23,086 bases of DNA. It comes from a virus. A program made the translations under genes and the position numbers. Positions within the stretch are counted from its first letter, which is position 1, and each line of letters opens with the position of its first letter. The stretch spans positions 1 through 23,086 of IMG/VR virus record IMGVR_UViG_3300030406_003078. One strand, written 5' to 3'. Positions 4,014 to 11,114 of the stretch are shown here, piece after piece. The notes below the pieces were generated by a model. The model saw nothing but the letters and a program-made list of their open reading frames with translations. It was not told the DNA's origin and did no database searches.

Positions 4014-5585
4014 ATGTCTCAAGACAAAACTGAAACAATTGTTATTGTAGGTGGTGGTACTGCAGGATGGTCTACTGCACACAATTTTATTAACAAAACA
4101 AATCAAGACATTAAAATAATTTTAGTGGCTACACCAGAAATTCCTATAATAGGAGTTGGGGAAAGCACAACAGGACGTTTTAATGATTTAATAAATCTAC
4201 AAAACAATTTGACAGGTGTGAATGAAACAGAATTTTTAAAAGAAACTGAGTCTACATTTAAGTTAGGTATAAAACATAGTGATTGGCACACAGTTGGAAA
4301 ATCATTTTATTCTCCTATTGGAGATAATTATAATAATTTTTTTAAATATCCTCACATCAGTTATGATGATTTTAGAACATTTCATATAGCAGATGGTTTA
4401 GATTATGACAAAACTTTTCAATCAAGATTAATGGCCTTAAATAAACTACATTTTACTAATGATGATGAAAATATTTATACAATACAAAAAATTGTTTCTG
4501 AAATACCTGTGGCCTATCATTTGGACACTTTTAAGGTAGGTCAATATTTAAAGAAAAAAGCTATCAAAACAAACAAATGTAAATACATAGATGATCAAGT
4601 AGTTGGGTTTGAACAAGATGAAAATGGTTTTGTAAAACATTTAAAAACAAAATCAGGACAAAAAGTTGAGGGAGATTTATTTGTTGATTGCACAGGATTT
4701 GCAAGAGTATTAATAAATAATATTGAAGAAAATAAATGGGTATCCTACAAAGATAATTTACTTGTAGATAGTGCTTTAAATTTTAATTATGAATTAGGTG
4801 AGAATGAAGAAATTAGAAATTATACACATGCCTGGGCTCAAAAACATGGATGGTGTTGGGAAATACCTACTCAAACTAGAATGGGATGTGGATATGTTTT
4901 TAGCAGCAGATACACAGATTTTGACAAAGCATATGATGAAATTTCTAAAAAATTAAAAAATAGAAAATTAAAAATACAAAAAGAAATTAATTTTAACACT
5001 GGTAGGTTAGAAAAATTTTGGGTTAAAAATGTATTATCAACTGGTTTATCAAGTGCATTTATTGAACCACTTGAAGCTACATCCATTCATGCCACAATTA
5101 TGCAAATAAATCATTTTATAGAATATTATTTTAAGAATAATTTAAATTACAAATGTAATTTATTTCATGAACAATATAATTCAGAAATGACACAAATGTG
5201 GGATAACATTAAAGACTTTATTGTGTATCATTACATCACACCAAGAAAAGATTCTGAATTTTGGAAAGAATCTAGTGATTTAAAAAGACGGTCTTCAAGA
5301 TTAAAAAAATTAATGACTATGTGGTCTTACAAAATGCCAAGAGAAAATGATTATATCAATGATATTGGAAATAATTTTTATTATTTAGGTAATACATTAT
5401 GGTATCAGATAGCTATTGGAATGAAACTTTTAGATCCAAAACTAGCAAAAGCAGAACTACAAAATTATAGTTTATATGAACCCATGAAAAATTTTTATAA
5501 AAAATTAAATGATGATTTAGATAAAAGTATGCATCTATTTACTGAAACAAATAAATTCTATAAAAGCATTCAGTGTCGCAGCTAG
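4014..5585 (+). CDS. flavin-dependent (tryptophan-halogenase-type) halogenase
   Basis: The 523-aa protein has the full signature of FADH2-dependent halogenases, which make hypohalous acid at the flavin and pass it through a tunnel to a Lys that halogenates an electron-rich substrate. Visible are the dinucleotide-binding GGGTAGW (13-19), GVGES (47-51), K83 in FKLGIKHSDW at the position of the catalytic Lys79 of PrnA, FVDCTGF (223-229), the diagnostic WxWxIP motif as WCWEIP (280-285), and FIEPLEATS (349-357) with E354 matching the catalytic Glu of PrnA. Length is normal. A marine viral member, VirX1 from a cyanophage, is known to iodinate varied small aromatics. No flavin reductase is in the window, so FADH2 must come from the host. 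There is no Shine-Dalgarno, and a terminator-like hairpin sits just upstream. The gene is visibly more AT-rich than the structural genes. Confidence 0.9.
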   Translation: MSQDKTETIVIVGGGTAGWSTAHNFINKTNQDIKIILVATPEIPIIGVGESTTGRFNDLINLQNNLTGVNETEFLKETESTFKLGIKHSDWHTVGKSFYSPIGDNYNNFFKYPHISYDDFRTFHIADGLDYDKTFQSRLMALNKLHFTNDDENIYTIQKIVSEIPVAYHLDTFKVGQYLKKKAIKTNKCKYIDDQVVGFEQDENGFVKHLKTKSGQKVEGDLFVDCTGFARVLINNIEENKWVSYKDNLLVDSALNFNYELGENEEIRNYTHAWAQKHGWCWEIPTQTRMGCGYVFSSRYTDFDKAYDEISKKLKNRKLKIQKEINFNTGRLEKFWVKNVLSTGLSSAFIEPLEATSIHATIMQINHFIEYYFKNNLNYKCNLFHEQYNSEMTQMWDNIKDFIVYHYITPRKDSEFWKESSDLKRRSSRLKKLMTMWSYKMPRENDYINDIGNNFYYLGNTLWYQIAIGMKLLDPKLAKAELQNYSLYEPMKNFYKKLNDDLDKSMHLFTETNKFYKSIQCRS

Positions 5586-5650
5586 AATTGAACCCCTGCT
5601 TTCGTCAATCTTCTACTAATCAATAAAATAAAAAATGGAAAATTTGCTCG

Positions 5651-5681
5651 TGGTATAATAGTAAATAAAAAATAAAAGGAG
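5651..5681 (+). promoter_or_regulatory. extended -10 promoter and Shine-Dalgarno of the 43-aa gene
   Basis: TGGTATAAT (5651-5659) is an extended -10 box without a good -35, the same element seen at 975-983. It is followed 15 bases later by AAAAGGAG and then the ATG at 5687 with a spacer of about five bases. The interval 5586-5650 holds nothing else recognisable. Confidence 0.5.
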
Positions 5682-5686
5682 CAATT

Positions 5687-5818
5687 ATGGAATGGAGACA
5701 TCCAAGTTATTATGCAGAACTTAGAAGGCTGCGTAAGATCGAAGAAGAGAAGGAGTCGGAGAACAATGAGGACAAGGACTCTTCTGAACAATCTCAAGAT
5801 CCTCAACCTGAAAAGTAA
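5687..5818 (+). CDS. 43-aa protein with acidic disordered tail (competes with an antisense zinc-finger reading)
   Basis: The product starts MEWRHPSYYAELRRLRKIEE and continues as a Glu/Ser/Asp/Gln-rich tail, probably disordered. Support comes from a complete transcription unit: extended -10, strong Shine-Dalgarno, ORF, then a hairpin four bases after the stop. Against it, its codons end in G or C far more than is usual in this AT-rich genome. The minus strand of the same DNA can be read as a CxxC...CxxC protein following the polymerase gene. One of the two may be spurious. Confidence 0.5.
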   Translation: MEWRHPSYYAELRRLRKIEEEKESENNEDKDSSEQSQDPQPEK

Positions 5819-5927
5819 TCTTAGTGCCCTTGCATTCTTTGCAGGGGCTACTATTCCTTAGCTTCTCCCCAGGATCGTCCGAGTGCAATATCAACTTTGG
5901 AAGGTACTTTGAAATCTCCGATGGCAT
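5721..5927 (-). CDS. alternative: 68-aa small zinc-finger protein overlapping the polymerase 3' end
   Basis: A minus-strand frame from ATG 5927 overlaps the end of the DNA polymerase gene by 77 bases and then encodes SSPCKECKGTKITF followed after a short strand-like segment by SPCPHC. Two CxxC pairs separated by about 20 residues, the first followed by KG, resemble a zinc ribbon or DnaJ-type finger. AAGGAG lies about ten bases upstream of the ATG but also encodes polymerase residues. Its third codon positions are rich in T and look more native than those of the opposing 43-aa gene. Because both readings have support, this one is offered at low confidence. Confidence 0.3.
   Translation of the reverse strand: MPSEISKYLPKLILHSDDPGEKLRNSSPCKECKGTKITFQVEDLEIVQKSPCPHCSPTPSLLRSYAAF
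5823..5852. terminator. hairpin between convergent genes, possible bidirectional terminator
   Basis: GCCCTTGCA (5826-5834) pairs with TGCAGGGGC (5840-5848) with one G-T wobble around a TTCTT loop, extendable by AGT/ACT with one bulge. It lies exactly between the plus-strand stop (5818) and the polymerase stop (5853-5851). No clear T-run follows on either strand, so efficiency is uncertain. The palindrome could instead arise from two CxxC codon groups if the antisense zinc-finger reading is correct. Confidence 0.5.
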
Positions 5928-7719
5928 TTTCCATTATCTCCTTAACGTTTTTTATATCTTCTTCCTTATCTATTGAAAAACATAATTCATCATGAATTTG
6001 AAGTAAAGGTTTATATCCAGCTTTATAGCATTCAATCATTGCTTGTTTAGTTTGATCTGCTGCCGAACCCTGTATTAATCTATTTAAAGCCTTGTAAGTA
6101 AAGGCTCTACGTATATTATTCCCATAAACGGCCTTAGCCTCCTCATATTGCATTGCTTTGTTCATTCCGAAGGTAGATGGCTCCCACATGTCAAATCGGC
6201 ATTTACGACCCCTTATTGTTCGAATAAAGCCATATTTAGATGCAGAGTTAGACACCTCTGTGGCTAATTGCTTAACAAATGGCACTCTTTCTCCATATTT
6301 TAATAATAGTTGTTCAGCTCTATCCTTAGAAATACCTAGTTCTTTAGCTAATTTAGCTTTTCCCATACCATAAAATAGTCCAAGATTAATTGTTTTAGCC
6401 TGATTTCTAGTAATCTGTGCCATATCTGCAACTATTTGGTGAAAGTCAGCAGACTCATTTTTGTAAGCTTCAATAAATTCTTTGCTTCCTGAGAATTCAT
6501 TATTAGTTGAGGCAGCATAGTGAGCTACAATTCTAGGTTCTTGTTGTGAGTAATCAAAACTACCCCATTGTCTACCTTCTTCAGGTAAAAATAAACTTCT
6601 AATTTTGTTTCCATATTCTTTGTTACGAGCTGGGATCTGTTGTAAATTAGGATTAGAATATGACAAACGTCCTGATACGGTTCCACCTTGGTCAGATCTT
6701 AGTTGATTTATTTCAGAATGTATTCTACCTTTGTGAACATAACGTTGAATTGAGTCTATAAATGTTGAATGGAATTTATTTATTTCTCTTGCTTGTCTTA
6801 TTAGTTGCGCTATCGGGTTATCACAATTTACTAACCAATTTTGGGTAAAGCTAGGTTCTCCAGTTTTCGGTGTCCGTGGGTAGTCAACACCTATTCTATC
6901 AAACACTTGCGCTACTGATCTAGCTGCCCAAATATCTACGTCTAGTGTGGTCTGAGATTTTATACTAGACAAAACCTCAGACTCCTTTTGTTTGAATTCT
7001 TTTTTTAACTTAGCAGCCTGTGCTTCGTCAACTCTTATTCCTTTCCTTCTTGTCTCAATTAATATAGGTAATAGTTCCATTTCCATTTCCCATACATCAT
7101 TTAAACTTTGTTTAGATATTTCTGATTTAAATCTTTCCCATAAACGTAAAGTCAAACCTGCATCTTGTTCAGCATAATAACCTACGTAACCTGCAGGCAA
7201 TCTCCAAAGATCAGCTTTAGGATCAATACCCCACTCTTTTGCTTTTTCATTTAAAAAAGTTTCGTTTTTTATTTCACCTAAATAATCTTTAGCACACGCA
7301 TTTAAACTAAAACTAAATCTATTTTCATTAATTAAAGCTGCTGCAATCATTGTATCAACTATCTGTCCACGTATTTCAAAACCATTTACTAGTAACCAAC
7401 CAACATCATAACTTGCATTATGAAATATTTTTGTAGCTGGTAATTTTAATATGTCTTGAAACCATGCGCAGGTAATAGATAAATCCATGTTACCACCTGC
7501 ATCATGTTGAATTGGAAAATACCATTGTTGTCCAAGAGCTGCTACTGCAAAACCTACAATACCCCCATCAAACGTTGCCCAACCTGCACCTTTTGTTTTT
7601 ATGTTTGGATCTTTTGTTTCCAGGTCAATTGCTATTTCTTTTGCTTTAGATAAATCAGGATACTCCGCAGGAGCTATCCAATCGCTGTCATTATATACAA
7701 AATTTAATTGATGAGTCAT
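5851..7719 (-). CDS. family A DNA polymerase (PolA/T7 gp5-like) with 3'-5' exonuclease
   Basis: The 622-aa replicative polymerase has the exonuclease motifs IDLET (D32, E34), HNASYD (N101, D105) and YYAEQD (Y182, D186), then polymerase motif A (FDYSQQEPR, D389), motif B (R438, K442, INLGLFYG 444-451) and motif C (IHDE, 575-578). All catalytic residues are present, so proofreading and synthesis should both work. There is no 5'-nuclease domain, as in T7 gp5. At the position of E. coli Pol I Phe762 it has Leu (L446), a variant recorded in marine viral polymerases and associated in the literature with altered speed/fidelity and with temperate life style. Its ATG overlaps the stop of the zinc-ribbon gene (ATGA). 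It is the last gene of the replication operon. Confidence 0.95.
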   Translation of the reverse strand: MTHQLNFVYNDSDWIAPAEYPDLSKAKEIAIDLETKDPNIKTKGAGWATFDGGIVGFAVAALGQQWYFPIQHDAGGNMDLSITCAWFQDILKLPATKIFHNASYDVGWLLVNGFEIRGQIVDTMIAAALINENRFSFSLNACAKDYLGEIKNETFLNEKAKEWGIDPKADLWRLPAGYVGYYAEQDAGLTLRLWERFKSEISKQSLNDVWEMEMELLPILIETRRKGIRVDEAQAAKLKKEFKQKESEVLSSIKSQTTLDVDIWAARSVAQVFDRIGVDYPRTPKTGEPSFTQNWLVNCDNPIAQLIRQAREINKFHSTFIDSIQRYVHKGRIHSEINQLRSDQGGTVSGRLSYSNPNLQQIPARNKEYGNKIRSLFLPEEGRQWGSFDYSQQEPRIVAHYAASTNNEFSGSKEFIEAYKNESADFHQIVADMAQITRNQAKTINLGLFYGMGKAKLAKELGISKDRAEQLLLKYGERVPFVKQLATEVSNSASKYGFIRTIRGRKCRFDMWEPSTFGMNKAMQYEEAKAVYGNNIRRAFTYKALNRLIQGSAADQTKQAMIECYKAGYKPLLQIHDELCFSIDKEEDIKNVKEIMENAIGDFKVPSKVDIALGRSWGEAKE

Positions 7720-7889
7720 TGTTTCTTTTTACTAAAATTAGTATCCTCTATTACTTTCATTGTTTTAATTGGTAGCCCCAAATGGAAAATATAACATTCA
7801 GCACAATAATAATCATATTTGTGTATTACTACTGCTTGAACCTGATTGCATTTTTCACAGTAGATAATTTCTTTCTTTTTTTGTACCAT
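7716..7889 (-). CDS. 57-aa zinc-ribbon protein upstream of the polymerase
   Basis: The ATG at 7889 is preceded at seven bases by GGGAGGG. The stop TGA overlaps the polymerase start (ATGA). Residues 10-32 show the zinc-ribbon pattern YCEKC then CAEC (C11, C14, C29, C32), a four-Cys site with 14 residues between knuckles, followed by a basic C terminus. Zinc ribbons of this size bind DNA, RNA or partner proteins. Coupling to the polymerase suggests a replication or transcription accessory role, which is inference. Confidence 0.75.
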   Translation of the reverse strand: MVQKKKEIIYCEKCNQVQAVVIHKYDYYCAECYIFHLGLPIKTMKVIEDTNFSKKKQ

Positions 7890-7969
7890 GAAGTGTCCCT
7901 CCCGTTTTCCTTACACCACTCATAATGATTTTTTAAAAGTTTTTCTGATAATCGTTTGTCTTCAATCAT
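7829..7969 (-). CDS. 46-aa basic microprotein overlapping two neighbours
   Basis: An ATG at 7969 overlaps the stop of the upstream oxygenase gene (ATGATTGA, 8 bases) and opens a 46-codon frame rich in Lys, Arg and Trp (HYEWCKENGRDTSWYKKRKK in the middle). The last 61 bases overlap the zinc-ribbon gene. No Shine-Dalgarno is visible. The start/stop overlap, and the otherwise empty gap of about 70 bases between two coupled genes, support it. The family is unknown. Confidence 0.45.
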   Translation of the reverse strand: MIEDKRLSEKLLKNHYEWCKENGRDTSWYKKRKKLSTVKNAIRFKQ

Positions 7970-8429
7970 TTAAAATAATTTTAGTTTTAAAGGCTATAGT
8001 TATTCTTGGTCCTTTTTTAGGTTCATGACCCATGTGTAATTTTCTTGCATCAAAACAAATTAACTTATTTTTTTCAAATTTAAAAGTTTTTTCATCTTTT
8101 ATTTCAAAATTACCTGATCCAACTAACATGTATAAACAAGTTAACCCACCTTCATCATCATCAGTATGAAATTCACCACTCATGCCAGGGTGTTGAATAT
8201 TCATATAAATTCTGTTGAATTGTAAAGTTAGTTGAAGAGTTGTTTGTAACTTAAAAGTTAAATAATTTATAATTAAATCGTTTGAATCAAAATTAAAACT
8301 ATAAAACTTTTTATTTGGGTCTACAGAAAATTCTTGAAAAAAATGTGGTGTTTCATATAAAAATTTATGAGATAAAAATTTATTTAAATCTTGGTCTAAC
8401 CAATTAGTTATTTCTTTGGTTTCAATCAT
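7962..8429 (-). CDS. 2OG-Fe(II) oxygenase, prolyl-4-hydroxylase-like
   Basis: The 155-aa product carries the double-stranded beta-helix dioxygenase triad: EFHTD (H88, D90), a distal LHMGH (H132 or H135) and R142 in PRITIAF for binding 2-oxoglutarate. Such enzymes use iron, oxygen and 2-oxoglutarate to hydroxylate proteins, nucleic-acid bases or small molecules. Phages, especially marine ones, often carry prolyl-hydroxylase-like members with unknown targets. The ATG overlaps the DUF3310 stop (ATGA). The gene is strongly AT-rich with long A/T runs compared with the helicase and primase, hinting at later acquisition. The substrate cannot be read from sequence. Confidence 0.85.
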   Translation of the reverse strand: MIETKEITNWLDQDLNKFLSHKFLYETPHFFQEFSVDPNKKFYSFNFDSNDLIINYLTFKLQTTLQLTLQFNRIYMNIQHPGMSGEFHTDDDEGGLTCLYMLVGSGNFEIKDEKTFKFEKNKLICFDARKLHMGHEPKKGPRITIAFKTKIILND

Positions 8430-8674
8430 TTCTTTTTCTCTTCCTTCAAATGTTCAATTTCTAAATCACAATAATGTTTTATTTTATTAAGATCTTCTAT
8501 TGATTTACCCTTAAATAAATATCTACACACATACTTAATCACATTAGCTTGAAATGGATTTAAACCATTTTTTCTAATAAAAGTCCAAGGTTGAATAACA
8601 AAGTGTTTATAGTGAGATCCACCTACCTGCGTATCTTGAGGAAAGACTTCGTCAAACATATTTTTATCTACCAT
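8426..8674 (-). CDS. DUF3310 protein (nucleotide-kinase-like SaV family)
   Basis: The 82-aa protein has the hallmarks of DUF3310: GGSHYKHFVIQPWTFI (about 18-33), NPFQANVIKYVCRY (39-52), and DLNKIKHYCDLEIEHL at the C terminus. The family is almost exclusively phage-borne and sits among replication genes, sometimes fused to nucleotide-metabolism enzymes; its exact activity is not settled. AAGGAG lies eight bases before the ATG at 8674 and overlaps the stop of the upstream gene (TAAGGAG), so translation is linked. Confidence 0.85.
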   Translation of the reverse strand: MVDKNMFDEVFPQDTQVGGSHYKHFVIQPWTFIRKNGLNPFQANVIKYVCRYLFKGKSIEDLNKIKHYCDLEIEHLKEEKKK

Positions 8675-8686
8675 ACTATTTACTCC

Positions 8687-9304
8687 TTATATTTTTAATT
8701 TTGAAATTTCTGTGTCATCACCTAATAATCCTTTAACAAAAGTATTAAAAGCTAAACTTATTCTTAAATTATTACCAATTTTTTTAGGCACATTGTGTTT
8801 TAATCTAGAAGGAAACATTATTAAAACTCCTGTTTCTACAGGAAAATACCAACTTTCAGAATTAAATAAATTAAATTCTTTTTGACCTAAATGAAAAGGA
8901 TCGTCTATAGGATGATGAAAATAAATTTTATCTGTGTTTATATCTGCATTAAAATACAACACTCCAGAAACTATTGAATTTGGATGAAAGTGTTTATGAT
9001 GACTTTCTTCTTTTTTTGTATAATTTAACCATGATTGTGTAATATAAGGTGTAACTGTTTCTACTATAGATAAAATCTTATCATAATAATTTTTTACGTG
9101 AACATTTAAAATGTTTTTTAAGTTTTTAAATTCTGGCTCTTCAAGAACATATTTGTTAATACTTGTTTTATTTAAATAGTTTTCATTACATTCGTTTTTA
9201 ATTTTATTAACAAAAAATAACTCATCTTTTGTAAAATTTTTATTTAATGTATGCACGTAAATTGGTGTTGAAAAAATACTTTTTACTATAAAATCATCTT
9301 CCAT
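8687..9304 (-). CDS. 2OG-Fe(II) oxygenase superfamily protein (phage type with HxHPN motif)
   Basis: The 205-aa protein matches the phage and cyanophage oxygenase group with an HFHPNSIVSGVLYFNA strand (105-120), IYFHHP (127-132), FPSRLKHNVP (164-173, H170) and LRISLAFN (180-187, R181). These supply the metal ligands and the 2-oxoglutarate-binding Arg. The catalytic class is clear; substrates are unknown for nearly all viral members. It follows the 67-aa gene by three bases and precedes DUF3310. Like the second oxygenase it is very AT-rich. Two different oxygenases separated by a 249-bp gene suggest a shared modification task. Confidence 0.85.
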   Translation of the reverse strand: MEDDFIVKSIFSTPIYVHTLNKNFTKDELFFVNKIKNECNENYLNKTSINKYVLEEPEFKNLKNILNVHVKNYYDKILSIVETVTPYITQSWLNYTKKEESHHKHFHPNSIVSGVLYFNADINTDKIYFHHPIDDPFHLGQKEFNLFNSESWYFPVETGVLIMFPSRLKHNVPKKIGNNLRISLAFNTFVKGLLGDDTEISKLKI

Positions 9305-9307
9305 TTT

Positions 9308-9511
9308 TTATAATTTAAATGGTTGTAACGCTTTTAACTTTTCTTCTGCGTTCGCAATCTTTTCTATTAATTTATCTGCCTCATCTATATGCTGCGGATG
9401 CTCTCCTATCGCCACTGGTTTTTCTAAATAAATTTTAAGTGTTGCCTCTGCTTCAGAGATTTGAGCATTGTATCTATCTTCCAAAGCTTCTATAATTAAT
9501 TTTCTAAACAT
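9308..9511 (-). CDS. 67-aa conserved marine-phage helical protein
   Basis: The product starts MFRKLIIEALEDRYNAQISE, has a conserved-looking GEHPQHIDE in the centre and ends in a second helix (KLIEKIANAEEKLKAL). Both halves look like amphipathic helices that could pair as a helical hairpin. Proteins of this pattern are, as I remember them, common in T4-like and podovirus genomes of marine hosts, with no assigned function. It overlaps the helicase stop by 8 bases (ATGTTTAG), so it is translated with the helicase. Confidence 0.7.
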   Translation of the reverse strand: MFRKLIIEALEDRYNAQISEAEATLKIYLEKPVAIGEHPQHIDEADKLIEKIANAEEKLKALQPFKL

Positions 9512-11114
9512 AATTAGCCTCGTATTGTTTAAAATACTTTCCTAATGGAAAGTTGTATTGATGATAAGTACCTAACAAATGTAATGTTTGTTTGGATCTT
9601 GTTGCACCTGTATACCATACCCTAAGTTCTTTTACCTTATCTGCTAAATTTTTTTTATCAAAATGAGATGGAAAGTTACATTTACTAGCCAACACTACAT
9701 TATCTGCCTCCCCACCTTTTACCTGGTGTATCGTATCAATAATAATTTTTGGTGGTTGTGTTAGATCTACGCCTTCATTCATAAGTTTTTGAAAGTATTG
9801 TTTATCTTTATCTTTAAATTTTCTTTTAAATACCTGATTCCATGGACCTTTTTCATCTCGCATACCACACCTTAAATGTAATTCATCAAATGTAAACACT
9901 TGATTTGGGTGGGCAAAACTCCATTTTTTACTGTCAGATGACCGGTATCCGTGGTCTATGTTTAATAAATATTCATACATTGTTACAGCTTCTTCTCTAT
10001 TTATGCTGCCACCATCACATATTTTTTCCCAATGTTGTATTGCATAAAACTGATTAGGATCAAATGATTTATTATTTTTTTGATCTTGATAATACAATCC
10101 AAGATTCTTTGCTTCTGTTTGTAATTCTTTTTTTACATCATTTATTCTTGCAAGCACCATCCAACTACCATCCATATCCCAAGGCACTTTCTTCAAACCA
10201 TTCCATCTATACACTGCACCTTCTTTATCATTAGAATAAAATTCTTTTGGCACTCTGTTATCACCCATAGAATTTAATAAACATTTAGAAAAGAAATGTA
10301 TGTTTTTATTAAGTCTTACAGATTTTTTTAACACAAGTGATTTACCAGGAAACGTTTGAAACAAAGTTACATCAGCACCATTCCACTCATAGATTGCTTG
10401 GTCATCATCTCCTGCAATGTATACACGTTCTACACCTTCAGACATCTTAACTACCATGTCCCATTGTAAAGGTGTTAGATCCTGAGCTTCATCAACCATC
10501 AATACTTTGAAAGGCACAACTAATCCATCATCAATAAACTTTTGCACCATGTCTGTAAAATCTAATCTGTCTGGTGTCCGTTGTCCGTTTTCCAACTCCA
10601 TTGTTTTAAATTCTTCGTATCCATTAATAATAGATTTAAATTGCTGTAATCGTACAGCCTTTCTAGATTGTTGTTTGTATAGCCATACAGGATCAACTTT
10701 CATGTTTCTTGCCCTGTCATATATTTGTAGAGACCAGTTGTTATATACTTTTTGATCATCGTGGCCTTCTTTGTATTTAATTTTTATTGTACCGTACTGT
10801 GTGTGAAACATAAGCATGTCTGCTTTTGGATCTAGTACAGGTATCTCTGCAAACTGTTGTCTTGCTAATGAGTGAAGTGTTCTAAAATATTTAAATGCAT
10901 CCTCATCGTAACCCTTAAACTTTTGTCTAACTCTAGTTACACATTCGTTTACAGCTTTGTTTGTAAAAGATACGTAACATATCTCATCAGGAGAATAACC
11001 TCTTTCAAGATAACGTTTTACACGTTTCAAAAGGTTCTCTGTCTTTCCAGTGCCAGGTGGTCCAAAGATCTTAATTGTCTTCCCACGCAGCCTTTGCTTT
11101 AACGAATTTGACAT
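9504..11114 (-). CDS. SF1 (UvrD/Rep-like) DNA helicase
   Basis: The 536-aa ATPase, numbered from the chosen ATG, shows Walker A GPPGTGKT (18-25), motif Ia YVSFTNKAV, Walker B DEAQD (208-212), motif III GDDDQAIYEWNGA (235-247), and near the C terminus IHQVKGGEADNVVL and VWYTGATRSKQTL for motifs V and VI. These are UvrD-type 3'-5' helicase motifs. It is compact for the family and lacks most of the 1B/2B insertions. The ATG at 11114 is preferred over GTG at 11132, since neither has a good Shine-Dalgarno and ATG reduces overlap with the primase gene (44 instead of 62 bases). It probably unwinds the template for the family A polymerase. Confidence 0.9.
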   Translation of the reverse strand: MSNSLKQRLRGKTIKIFGPPGTGKTENLLKRVKRYLERGYSPDEICYVSFTNKAVNECVTRVRQKFKGYDEDAFKYFRTLHSLARQQFAEIPVLDPKADMLMFHTQYGTIKIKYKEGHDDQKVYNNWSLQIYDRARNMKVDPVWLYKQQSRKAVRLQQFKSIINGYEEFKTMELENGQRTPDRLDFTDMVQKFIDDGLVVPFKVLMVDEAQDLTPLQWDMVVKMSEGVERVYIAGDDDQAIYEWNGADVTLFQTFPGKSLVLKKSVRLNKNIHFFSKCLLNSMGDNRVPKEFYSNDKEGAVYRWNGLKKVPWDMDGSWMVLARINDVKKELQTEAKNLGLYYQDQKNNKSFDPNQFYAIQHWEKICDGGSINREEAVTMYEYLLNIDHGYRSSDSKKWSFAHPNQVFTFDELHLRCGMRDEKGPWNQVFKRKFKDKDKQYFQKLMNEGVDLTQPPKIIIDTIHQVKGGEADNVVLASKCNFPSHFDKKNLADKVKELRVWYTGATRSKQTLHLLGTYHQYNFPLGKYFKQYEANYV

